Assembly: GCA_022865865.1 (NCBI GenBank)
Contig: JALHTN010000069.1
Coordinates: 1 to 9,155 of the forward strand
Length of the DNA: 9,155 bases
Direction: 5' to 3'
DNA from: Anaerolineales bacterium
GTDB lineage: Bacteria; Chloroflexota; Anaerolineae; Anaerolineales; UBA4823
The translations under genes were made by a program, and so were the position numbers. Under the pieces are notes generated by a model. It was given only the letters and a program-made list of their open reading frames with translations, was not told the origin of the DNA and did no database searches. Position 1 is the first letter of the stretch, and every line of letters begins with the position of its first letter. Positions 1 to 6,500 of the stretch are shown piece by piece.

Positions 1-618
1 CGAGAGCGCAGTCCGCGCCTGGTTGAACTTGCGGAGCGCGCCCTGGAAGAAGGGCAGGCTTTAATCGAGGCACAAACTCTCTTTCGTGAATTAGATGTGG
101 AAGCCCTTCGTCATGAGCGTCTGTTCTTAGATGGTGGTTTATCTTTATCAGGTGAGCTGATTTCGGATCATCTCGGTCCTGCGGAGCGCGTGATATTAAT
201 CCTCTGCACTGTTGGGGAGGCATTGGAGTCCCATGCAGCCAAGGTATCCAGAGATGATATCGTTTACGGATTAGCTCTCGATGGGGTTGGTTCAGCGGCT
301 GTGGAAGCTCTGGCAAACGCAGCCTGCAAGTACTTTGAAGATCAGGCGGATGAGCAAGGACTTCAATCCTCCATTCCCATCAGTCCAGGAATGGTTGGTT
401 GGCCAGTTGATAAGGGTCAGCCTGAGATCTTTGAGATACTCGAGCCTGCCCAAATCAACGTCCGGCTCACCGAGTACGGGCTGATGATACCGCGCAAATC
501 CTTAACCATGGTATTAGGTCTCGGTCAAACGATGAAAACTGGCGGCCGGACCTGTGACTACTGCGCCATGCGTGAGACCTGTCGCTATCAGGATCATTAT
601 GACCCTGCCCACGCCTGA
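1..618 (+). CDS. Methionine synthase activation domain-like protein, 5'-truncated by the window
   Basis: The frame is open from base 1, so the gene begins upstream; 205 residues are visible. The body resembles the vitamin B12-dependent methionine synthase activation domain family: a hydrophobic stretch (VILILCTVGEALE), then GVGSAAVEALANAAC, then PGMVGWPVDKGQPEIFEIL, and a late SLTMVLGL segment. In methionine synthase this domain binds SAM and takes part in reductive remethylation of cobalamin. Stand-alone versions are common beside corrinoid methyltransferases in anaerobes. The C-terminus carries Cys-x2-Cys-x5-Cys (codons at 553, 562 and 580), which could bind metal or an Fe-S cluster; that is inference. 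The 3' end overlaps the next gene by 20 bases, which suggests translational coupling with the corrinoid activator. The family call is fairly confident; the exact partner methyltransferase is not visible. An internal GTG at 97 is an unlikely start because the upstream codons read as ordinary protein. Confidence 0.8.
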   Translation, partial: RERSPRLVELAERALEEGQALIEAQTLFRELDVEALRHERLFLDGGLSLSGELISDHLGPAERVILILCTVGEALESHAAKVSRDDIVYGLALDGVGSAAVEALANAACKYFEDQADEQGLQSSIPISPGMVGWPVDKGQPEIFEILEPAQINVRLTEYGLMIPRKSLTMVLGLGQTMKTGGRTCDYCAMRETCRYQDHYDPAHA

Positions 619-2431
619 TTTGAAAACCCGGGTCGTCGATATGCAGCCAGTGGGGCGCCGAATCGAGATCTCCGCAGGAACGACATTGCTTGAAGCAGCC
701 CAGGCAGCTGGTGTCGGCCTGGTCTCGCTGTGCGGTGGTGAAGGCTGGTGTGAAAGCTGCCTGGTAAGGATCGCCAAGGGTGAAGTGAATCCGCCAACTC
801 AACCTGAAATGGATTACTTGGGTGATAAAGAGCTGGCAGATGGCTTTCGTTTAGCCTGTCAGGTCACCCCATGCACAGATGTGCGCATTGACATCCCACC
901 AGAATCGCTATCAACCCCACAACGATTACAGGTTGAGGGTAAAGACTTCGATATTCCTTTGGCACCCAGCGTTGAGGTGATCGATTTAGAAATCTCACCC
1001 CCAACTCTGGAAGATTTGCGTGCGGATGCTGATCGGGTGAAAGATACCCTGGCTGAAAATGGATTCCCTGATGCGCACTTTGAGTTGCCTGTCCTGACTA
1101 CCATTTCCGATGTCCTGCGAGAGAATAAATGGTCCGCCCGATTTGTAGTTCGTGAAAGCGAAATCATCGCCATCTTACCCTCGGGGAGTGGTATCTATGG
1201 CATCTCTGTGGATATTGGCACCACGAAACTGGCTCTATATCTGGTAGATTTATTAACCGGGGAGGTGGTAGAAAAGGTTGGTGAGATGAATCCGCAAATC
1301 GCCTACGGCGAGGATGTTGTCAGCCGAATTGCATACACCACCCAAAATCAAGATGGGTTGCGTACACTGCAAACTGCATTAGTAAATGCGCTCAATAAAC
1401 TCATTCAAGATGTTTGCAAATCAACTGAGATCAACCACTGGCAGATTGTAGATGCAGTCATTGTAGGCAACACGGCCATGCATCACTTGTTTGCTGGTTT
1501 GCCAGTGGAGCAGCTAGCCTTTGCACCTTATGTTCCAGCAGTCAGTGAGCCATTAGATTTCCGAGCAACCGCCATTGGGATCAAACTGGCTCCAGGATCG
1601 TATATACACTTGCTGCCTAATATCGCAGGCTACGTTGGAGCAGATCATTCTGCTGTTATTCTTTCAACTGAGCTCTGGAAAACAGATAAAACCGTACTGG
1701 CAATTGATATCGGCACAAATACTGAGATATCCCTTGTATCAAAAGGACAGCTAATGAGCTGTTCATGCGCCTCAGGTCCTGCGTTTGAGGGAGCGCACAT
1801 TACCAATGGTATGCGAGCCGCTCCTGGCGCGATTGAACGCGTCCAGATCATCGATGGAAAAATCAAGACCTTCACCATCGACGATGAACCTCCTATTGGA
1901 ATTTGTGGTTCAGGCATCCTGGATGTTGTGGCTGAGATGAAATCCGCCAACCTGATGGATGAGAGAGGTGCCCTGATTGAAGGACGGCTCAATATTCGTA
2001 AGAGTAATAAGAACCACCTGGAATTCCTGCTCGTGCCGGGGGAATCCAGTGGTAATGAGCGTGATATCACTGTATCCCGGAAGGATGTGAATGAAATTCA
2101 GCTGGCCAAGGCGGCCATAAAAGCCGGCCAGGAAATATTAATGACCACAGCTGGAATAACCCCCGAAGATATTGACGAGATCATCATCGCAGGAGCATTT
2201 GGCACATATATTGATGTACCCAATGCCATCAGCGTAGGTATGTTCCCAAATATCCCTGTGCAGCGTTTCCGGCAGATTGGCAATGCAGCTGGGATGGGTG
2301 CTGTGCAAGCCTTGATTTCTGTAAATCACCGGCAGCTGATCAAAGATGTGATCAAGAATGTTGACTACATCGAATTGACCACCGTTGAGAACTTCCAAAA
2401 AGAATTTGTAAAGGCTATGTATTTACGGTGA
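599..2431 (+). CDS. Reductive activator of corrinoid proteins (RACo/RamA-like, DUF4445 ASKHA ATPase with [2Fe-2S] domain)
   Basis: This 610-residue protein matches the RACo layout and length. Residues about 18-100 form a plant-type ferredoxin domain with Cys45-x5-Cys51-x2-Cys54 and Cys87, expected to hold one [2Fe-2S] cluster. A linker follows to about residue 195. The rest is an ASKHA fold: GISVDIGTTKLALYLVD (201-217) and AIDIGTNTEISLV (368-380) are phosphate-binding loops, VGNTAMHHLFAG lies at 289-300, GICGSGILDVVAEM at 434-447 and IIIAGAFGTYIDVPNAI at 528-544. Proteins of this family use ATP binding or hydrolysis and a low-potential electron to reduce inactive Co(II) corrinoid to Co(I) on methyl-carrying corrinoid proteins. 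ATG 599 is preferred over the further in-frame codon at 554, because it keeps overlap with the previous gene to 20 bases and leaves a normal N-terminus; ATG 641 is possible. The ribosome binding site is weak, as expected if translation is coupled. Its corrinoid protein substrate must lie outside the window. Confidence 0.92.
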   Translation: MTLPTPDLKTRVVDMQPVGRRIEISAGTTLLEAAQAAGVGLVSLCGGEGWCESCLVRIAKGEVNPPTQPEMDYLGDKELADGFRLACQVTPCTDVRIDIPPESLSTPQRLQVEGKDFDIPLAPSVEVIDLEISPPTLEDLRADADRVKDTLAENGFPDAHFELPVLTTISDVLRENKWSARFVVRESEIIAILPSGSGIYGISVDIGTTKLALYLVDLLTGEVVEKVGEMNPQIAYGEDVVSRIAYTTQNQDGLRTLQTALVNALNKLIQDVCKSTEINHWQIVDAVIVGNTAMHHLFAGLPVEQLAFAPYVPAVSEPLDFRATAIGIKLAPGSYIHLLPNIAGYVGADHSAVILSTELWKTDKTVLAIDIGTNTEISLVSKGQLMSCSCASGPAFEGAHITNGMRAAPGAIERVQIIDGKIKTFTIDDEPPIGICGSGILDVVAEMKSANLMDERGALIEGRLNIRKSNKNHLEFLLVPGESSGNERDITVSRKDVNEIQLAKAAIKAGQEILMTTAGITPEDIDEIIIAGAFGTYIDVPNAISVGMFPNIPVQRFRQIGNAAGMGAVQALISVNHRQLIKDVIKNVDYIELTTVENFQKEFVKAMYLR

Positions 2432-2453
2432 TTTTTCATATGGAGAATCAATA

Positions 2454-2561
2454 GTGCAGTCTTTTGTTTTGGTTGTGCTGATACGTTCATTAGGTGGGAT
2501 CGCTGTAGCCGTGCAAGCATCTTTAGCTGGCATTTTAAGTGAATGGGTTGGGTTTGAATAG
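2454..2561 (+). pseudogene. Short remnant resembling the N-terminus of a YdcZ/DMT-type membrane protein
   Basis: A GTG codon at 2454 follows GGAG (2442-2445) at good spacing and opens a 35-codon frame ending at TAG 2559. The peptide is hydrophobic, with the segment LGGIAVAVQASLAGILSE. That pattern (GG-A-A-Q-x3-G-L-x3-G) is how the first transmembrane helix of YdcZ-family drug/metabolite transporters begins. A full member is about 140-150 residues, so this would be only the first quarter. The same frame continues beyond the TAG with codons for a less hydrophobic sequence that does not clearly carry on the transporter. I read it as the 5' stump of a lost gene. It could instead be a real small membrane peptide or chance. 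The assignment is from remembered family pattern only. Confidence 0.35.
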
Positions 2562-2567
2562 GCCAAG

Positions 2568-2750
2568 ATGCATGTCAAGATTCGGGAAAAATCTGGTCGT
2601 CCAAAGATGGCTGGGATTGGACAGATTTCAGCAGTAACGGAATACTGGCAGTTTGGTGGATATGCGTTACCAGGCACATTAAAAACCACGGATTTATCGA
2701 TGATCCTGTTCCCATCAGACTTAAAGGTCAACTTCCAGACCCTTCATTAA
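2568..2750 (+). pseudogene. Possible central fragment of a methylamine:corrinoid methyltransferase (MtmB-like)
   Basis: A 60-codon open stretch in the third frame has no convincing ribosome binding site. Its segment QFGGYALPGTLKTTDLSMIL recalls the IFGGYAGGIEETT region in the middle of archaeal MtmB (FGGYA, then G, then TT), with a two-residue insertion. It lies upstream of the better C-terminal match at 2767-3177, in a different frame, and the distance between the matching points is slightly shorter than in an intact protein. Together the two pieces would make one frameshifted, internally shortened gene. A YdcZ-type transporter second helix is the competing reading, since GG-x-L-x-G followed by a hydrophobic run and Pro also occurs there. 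The evidence is weak on its own and depends on the neighbour. Confidence 0.35.
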
Positions 2751-2766
2751 GTTATCCACACCATCA

Positions 2767-3177
2767 ATGTCGGGGGATGATCCTCGCGGGTTCCCCGGCC
2801 ATGAAAGGCGACATGCCCGGTCGGCAGGAGGGCGCCGTGCTCTCATGTATTGCCTGTGCTTTGCAGCAGCATCCGGTCTTGCAGGCGGAAAGCTGGACAA
2901 CTACCTGACACCGCTGGAGTGCCCCTTCTGTGCCGAGGTATCTCATGCAGCTTCAGGATTGCCCCTGGAGAAGGTCAACGAGATCGCAAAAGCTCTGCTG
3001 CCGAAATATAACGACAGCATCAAAGATCCAAATATTGGCAAGATCGTGCACGATGTCTATGGCCTGGAAACCTCCAAGCCCAAGCCGGAATGGCAAGAGG
3101 TATATAATAAAGTACGCTAGGAAGCCATTGATTTGGGCCTTCCACTGGATAACCTACTGGAATCTTTTGAAATTTAG
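2767..3177 (+). pseudogene. C-terminal remnant of a monomethylamine:corrinoid methyltransferase (MtmB-like), interrupted by TAG
   Basis: From codon 2767 the first frame encodes 117 residues up to TAG 3118-3120, then continues EAIDLGLPLDNLLESFEI to a second TAG at 3175. Residues about 33-117 fit the end of the MtmB family: GGKLDNYLTPLE, CAEVSHAASGLPLEKVNEI, LLPKYNDSIKD, VYGLETSKPKPEWQEVYNKV. Archaeal MtmB ends with EVARATAGVEISEVNVI, then TPTEEYMQVYDGARKKLEDLGL, so the DLGL after the TAG is also family sequence. An intact member has roughly 450 residues; here about three quarters is missing or scrambled, and the first 30 residues (Arg/Gly-rich) do not look like the family. MtmB moves the methyl group of methylamine to a corrinoid protein, which suits the activator gene upstream. 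The normal pyrrolysine site of MtmB is mid-protein, not here, so this TAG is probably a nonsense mutation. The family call is from memory of the sequence. Confidence 0.6.
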
Positions 3178-3181
3178 GAGG
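3176..3181 (+). promoter_or_regulatory. Strong Shine-Dalgarno site for the amidohydrolase
   Basis: AGGAGG is a perfect anti-16S match placed five bases before the GTG at 3187. It decides that start codon. It overlaps the last stop codon of the methyltransferase remnant, so the amidohydrolase may originally have been translated right behind that gene. Confidence 0.85.
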
Positions 3182-3186
3182 ATAAC

Positions 3187-4569
3187 GTGCCAACTTTACT
3201 CGTCCGCAATGCCTCGCTATTAGCCACATTCGATGACCAGGAAAGTGAGTTCGTTGATGGCGGGCTGTTCATCCGGGACGGATTCATCGAGCAGGTGGGT
3301 CCAACTTCGGAATTGGCTAGCTCTGCTGATGAGGTGCTTAATCTGGAAGGGTATGTAGTTCTTCCAGGCTTGGTCAACACCCATCATCATTTCTACCAAA
3401 CCCTCACCCGCGCAGTACCAGCCGCCCAGGATACAAATCTCTTCAACTGGTTGGTGACTCTTTATCCCATTTGGGCTCGTATGCAGCCGGAAGACATCTA
3501 TATTTCGACCATCACCGCATTGGCCGAGCTATCCCTTTCCGGCTGTACCACGGCATCGGATCACCTGTACATTTTCCCAAATGGTTCGCGCCTGGATGAT
3601 CAGATTCAGGCCGGGTTGGATATCGGTGTGCGTTTGCACGCCAGCCGGGGGTCAATGAGCCGTGGTGAGAGCCAGGGAGGCTTACCCCCGGACAGCGTTG
3701 TTGAAGAAGAAGACTTCATCCTCAAGGATAGCCAGCGCCTGATTGAACAGTATCACGATCCAAACCCTGGCTCAATGACCCAGGTTGTACTGGCACCCTG
3801 TTCACCATTCAGCATTACCGGTGATTTGATGATGGCCAGTGCCTCGTTGGCACGCGAATATGGGGTCCAGCTGCATACACACCTGGCAGAGACCGAGGAT
3901 GAAGAGCAATTCTGCATCGAACTATTCGGTCACCGCCCGGTCGCTTATATGGAGCAGGTAAATTGGATTGGCTCTGATGTCTGGTTCGCCCATTCAGTGC
4001 ATGTTAATGACGATGAAATCGCTCAATATGCCAGTACAGGATGTGGTGTGGCACACTGCCCGAGTTCGAATATGCGCCTGGCTTCAGGTATCGCGCCAAT
4101 ACTGAAAATGCTCACTTCGGGTGTAAAAGTGGGACTGGGTGTGGATGGCTCTGCCAGCAACGATGGTTCACATATGCTCGGGGAGGTCCGACAAGCTATG
4201 CTGCTTTCGCGCTTGGGAGCCAGTCTTGAGGGTGCATCATTATCGAGTGAGGATGCCTCACCAATGATGTCTGCTCGCCAGGCACTCAGGATTGCGACAC
4301 GGGGCAGTGCGGCTGTGCTGGGTCGGGATGATATTGGCTCTTTGGAGGTTGGCAAATGTGGCGACTTCTTTGCAGTAAACCTGGAACAGCTCAATTTTTC
4401 TGGTGCTTTGCATGATCCTTTGGCTGCTCTGGTTTTCTGCACCCCGGTAACCGCGGATTACACCGTGGTTGGGGGAAAGTTCATCGTCAAAGAGGGTCAC
4501 CTGGAAACAGTTGATCTCCAATCCCATATCCAGAAACATAACGACCGGGCGAGAAGATTGTTGGTTTAG
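3187..4569 (+). CDS. Amidohydrolase of the ATZ/TRZ family, probably 8-oxoguanine deaminase (SsnA-like)
   Basis: The 460-residue protein is a full-length metal-dependent amidohydrolase. An N-terminal beta domain leads to the TIM barrel at VLPGLVNTHHHFYQTLTRA (58-76), where His66 and His68 are expected metal ligands. HTHLAETEDE (230-239) supplies His232 and Glu235, AHSVHV (268-273) gives His269, and GVDGSASND (318-326) gives the metal ligand Asp320. The barrel is closed by GSLEVGKCGDFFAVNL, typical of this group. The run NTHHHFYQTLTRA followed by LFNWLVTLYPIWARMQPE is the pattern I associate with bacterial 8-oxoguanine deaminases, which convert 8-oxoguanine to urate plus ammonia. Related enzymes act on guanine or on triazines such as atrazine derivatives, so the substrate is not certain. 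The neighbouring purine deaminase and molybdenum hydroxylase genes support a purine role. The start is GTG behind a perfect Shine-Dalgarno site. It is flanked on both sides by gene remnants yet shows no defect itself. Confidence 0.88.
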   Translation: MPTLLVRNASLLATFDDQESEFVDGGLFIRDGFIEQVGPTSELASSADEVLNLEGYVVLPGLVNTHHHFYQTLTRAVPAAQDTNLFNWLVTLYPIWARMQPEDIYISTITALAELSLSGCTTASDHLYIFPNGSRLDDQIQAGLDIGVRLHASRGSMSRGESQGGLPPDSVVEEEDFILKDSQRLIEQYHDPNPGSMTQVVLAPCSPFSITGDLMMASASLAREYGVQLHTHLAETEDEEQFCIELFGHRPVAYMEQVNWIGSDVWFAHSVHVNDDEIAQYASTGCGVAHCPSSNMRLASGIAPILKMLTSGVKVGLGVDGSASNDGSHMLGEVRQAMLLSRLGASLEGASLSSEDASPMMSARQALRIATRGSAAVLGRDDIGSLEVGKCGDFFAVNLEQLNFSGALHDPLAALVFCTPVTADYTVVGGKFIVKEGHLETVDLQSHIQKHNDRARRLLV

Positions 4570-4654
4570 TTTTAATACCCACCTCTCGGGTGAACCTTAC
4601 AAATAAGGATAATGGTCAAGGATTGAAAGAATATTATTCGTGATCGGGGTATAG

Positions 4655-4852
4655 AGAACTGTCAGGACCGAACAACTCCGTAAATTGTTACAGGCATTGC
4701 GAGATGATTTGGGACTCACAGGTACGAAGGATGGCTGCAGCCAGGGGGACTGCGGAGATGGTGTGGCTGTGGTGGACGTGCAAGCAGTTAATTCCTGTCT
4801 CATCCTGGCTCCCCAAGTGAATGCCAAAGTTGTGATCACCGTTGAGGGTTGA
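4655..4852 (+). pseudogene. Decayed xanthine dehydrogenase-type [2Fe-2S] small subunit
   Basis: In the 428-base gap between the two deaminases one frame reads a ferredoxin-like fragment: LRKLLQALRDDLGLTGTKDG, then CSQGDCGDGVAVVD, then VQAVNSCLILAPQV and ITVEG before TGA 4850. This is the first half of the small subunit of molybdenum hydroxylases, whose usual motif is CGEGDCGACTV. The third cluster cysteine is replaced by Gly (CGDG instead of CGAC), the start region is missing (TAG at 4652 and no start codon in frame) and the second, helical [2Fe-2S] half is gone after VEG. The 3' sequence 4867-4900 may hold a scrambled trace of the second cluster motif, but I cannot show that. The sequence differs clearly from the small-subunit domain at 6501, so it is not a recent copy of it. 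It most likely marks an earlier separate xanthine dehydrogenase gene that was replaced. Nothing else is recognisable in 4853-4985. Confidence 0.8.
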
Positions 4853-4985
4853 GCTCCCGGCAATATGGGGTGCCCCTTTCATAACCCCAGTCTGCAAATC
4901 TGAAGTTCAGTAAGAGATAAAACATCCACAATTTGATGAACATGACCGTAATAGAATTTTGTTTGGAATGCAGCGCTAGATATTT

Positions 4986-4990
4986 GGAGG
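4986..4990 (+). promoter_or_regulatory. Shine-Dalgarno site that fixes a TTG start
   Basis: GGAGG sits seven bases before TTG 4998. The next in-frame ATG (5016) would cut six residues and has no comparable site, so TTG is the likely start of the deaminase. Confidence 0.75.
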
Positions 4991-4997
4991 TAGCAAG

Positions 4998-5468
4998 TTG
5001 AATTTAGACGATAAAATGTACATCCGAGCCGCGATAAAAATCGCCCGCAAGGCACGTGACAATGGCAATCATCCTTTCGGCGCCTTGCTCGTCGACGAAG
5101 ATGGTCACATCGTGGTAGAAGCGGAAAACACAGTAGTCACTGCAAAAGATAGCACGGGTCATGCAGAAACCAACCTCATGAGACAGGCATCATTGAAGTA
5201 TGATAGTGAATTCCTGGCGAAATGTACGCTGTATACGAGCACAGAACCTTGTCCAATGTGCTCTGGTGCTATATTCTGGTCAAATGTTAGAAGGGTCGTC
5301 TACGGCTTGAGCGAGGAGGGTTTATACGAAATGATTGGCTGGGATGCTGAAGAGATCCTTCATCTGCCCTGTCACGAGGTCTTCGAACGAGGTCGAAAAT
5401 CAATCGAGGTTACCGGTCCGATCCTTGAAGATGAGGCTCGTGAAGTACATGTGGGTTTCTGGAAATAG
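4998..5468 (+). CDS. Guanine/nucleoside deaminase of the cytidine deaminase-like zinc family
   Basis: The 156-residue protein has the zinc deaminase signature: GHAETNL with His55 as zinc ligand and Glu57 as proton shuttle, then TEPCPMCSGAIFWSNVRRVVYGL with Cys85 and Cys88 as the other ligands. HPFGALLVDEDG near residue 25 is the usual substrate-side strand. The length equals that of the B. subtilis type guanine deaminase GuaD, and TEPCPMCSGAIFW is typical of that branch rather than of tRNA adenosine deaminase TadA. The C-terminus (EVTGPILEDEAREVHVGFW) differs from B. subtilis GuaD and belongs to a less studied subgroup, so guanine is the most likely but unproven substrate. Guanine deamination would give xanthine, the classic substrate of the molybdenum hydroxylase encoded next. 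Translation starts at TTG. It is separated by 127 bases from the FAD subunit, so it may share or lack a common transcript. Confidence 0.85.
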   Translation: MNLDDKMYIRAAIKIARKARDNGNHPFGALLVDEDGHIVVEAENTVVTAKDSTGHAETNLMRQASLKYDSEFLAKCTLYTSTEPCPMCSGAIFWSNVRRVVYGLSEEGLYEMIGWDAEEILHLPCHEVFERGRKSIEVTGPILEDEAREVHVGFWK

Positions 5469-5563
5469 TAAATGAGAGTGTGCAGAAAGGTATTTGCTAT
5501 TTAGGTGTTCATCTATCGTTAAAGCAGCATCCAACTCATCCCCATAAGATCGTAGATATTCTT

Positions 5564-5569
5564 TATAAT
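5564..5569 (+). promoter_or_regulatory. Possible -10 box before the FAD/Fe-S/Mo subunit pair
   Basis: The 127-base gap 5469-5595 is AT-rich and holds a perfect TATAAT 26 bases before ATG 5596. No good -35 hexamer lies at the right distance, so this is only a candidate start for separate transcription of the hydroxylase genes. No terminator hairpin with a T-run is evident after 5468. AAAGG at 5582-5586 is the likely ribosome binding site for the following gene. Confidence 0.3.
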
Positions 5570-5595
5570 ATATGTACAAATAAAGGCTGTTAATT

Positions 5596-6474
5596 ATGGT
5601 TGAAAGATATATAAAAGCTCATTCTCTGGCAGAAGCTCTTGACACGCTCCTTATTGAAGATCAGTCAAAAGCAATTATTGCAGGTGGAACCGATCTGCTG
5701 CTCGATATTCGTCAAGGAAGACATACTTCCCCTGACATCTTCCTGGATGTATCTGAGATCGATGAAATGAGGCATATCATCGTTGACGGCGAGAAGGTCT
5801 TCCTTGGTGGAGCAGCTACGCACAATGAAATCGTCCACAGCGAATTACTTAAAGAGCATGCTCAATGTGTCGTTGAAGGTTGTGGTTTGATTGGTGGTCC
5901 GCAGGTGAGAAATGTGGCCACAATCGGTGGGAATGTGGCCCATGCCCTGCCAGCAGGAGATGGGACGATATCGTTATTGGCTTTAGATGCAGATGTCCAA
6001 ATAGCATCAAGCTCAGGGGGTACTCGCTGGGAGCCACTGGTCGATATTTTCGAAGGACCAGGAAAGGTGACCTTCGATCGGAAAAGCGAACTGCTGGTTG
6101 GGTTCCGTTTCTCAAGAAAAAACGATCGGGAAGCTTCCGCCTTCCATCGGGTCATGCGTCCACAAGGAGTAGCGATTGCCATTCTTAATATGGCAGCCTG
6201 GGTGAAACTCGATTCCAATGACAGCATTCAAGATGTACGAATAGCTTGTGGCCCTGCAGGTCCACGACCATTTCGAGCATACCAAACCGAGTCCATAATC
6301 AAGGGCAAGATGTTCAATGAGAATACTTTCAACCAGGCATGCCGAGTTTTAGAAAGTGAAGTCAGCTTGAGAACCAGCCCTCACCGAGCAACGAAGGAAT
6401 ACCGGGAGCTGCTTTTATCCGTGTTGCTGCGGGAGGTGCTGGATGCTGCTGTTGCCAGGTGTAATTATCAGTAG
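5596..6474 (+). CDS. Xanthine dehydrogenase-family FAD-binding subunit (CoxM/XdhB/YgfM type)
   Basis: The 292-residue length is typical for the separate FAD subunit of molybdenum hydroxylases. AIIAGGTDLLLDIRQGR (26-42) and NVATIGGNVAHALPAGDG (106-123) are the two FAD-binding loops of the family, the latter followed by LLALDADVQI. The C-terminal third, with VRIACGPAGPRPFRA (214-228) and a final REYR-like helix (KEYRELLLSVLLREVL, 267-282), is the CO dehydrogenase flavoprotein C-terminal domain. The subunit receives electrons from the [2Fe-2S] clusters of its partner and passes them to NAD+ or another acceptor. It sits 26 bases before the fused Fe-S/Mo subunit, surely in the same transcript. This pairing matches E. 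coli ygfM next to xdhD. No motif is missing; the iron-sulfur site found in some anaerobic 4-hydroxybenzoyl-CoA reductase FAD subunits is not seen. Confidence 0.92.
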   Translation: MVERYIKAHSLAEALDTLLIEDQSKAIIAGGTDLLLDIRQGRHTSPDIFLDVSEIDEMRHIIVDGEKVFLGGAATHNEIVHSELLKEHAQCVVEGCGLIGGPQVRNVATIGGNVAHALPAGDGTISLLALDADVQIASSSGGTRWEPLVDIFEGPGKVTFDRKSELLVGFRFSRKNDREASAFHRVMRPQGVAIAILNMAAWVKLDSNDSIQDVRIACGPAGPRPFRAYQTESIIKGKMFNENTFNQACRVLESEVSLRTSPHRATKEYRELLLSVLLREVLDAAVARCNYQ

Positions 6475-6500
6475 AATTATTTTTGGAGCGAGTAGAAATC

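Noticed and set aside
2454..2750. One gene read through TAG 2559 as a pyrrolysine codon, since the frame stays open from 2454 to 2750 apart from it
   Set aside because: The part before the TAG looks like a transporter helix and the part after it does not continue either family smoothly, so no single protein is supported.
2752..2760. Perfect DnaA box TTATCCACA
   Set aside because: A single copy inside a decayed coding stretch with no partner boxes, AT-rich unwinding region or dnaA/dnaN context; most likely chance.
4573..4592. Terminator after the amidohydrolase (CACC/GGTG hairpin)
   Set aside because: The stem is only four base pairs and no T-run follows, so it is not supported as an intrinsic terminator.
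4597..4897. Reverse-strand ORFs of 88 and 69 codons
   Set aside because: They are antisense to the xanthine dehydrogenase small-subunit remnant, have no recognisable motifs and no convincing ribosome binding sites.
4936..5001. 22-codon ATG ORF directly before the deaminase
   Set aside because: No ribosome binding site, no motif, and it overlaps the Shine-Dalgarno and TTG start of the next gene; probably chance.
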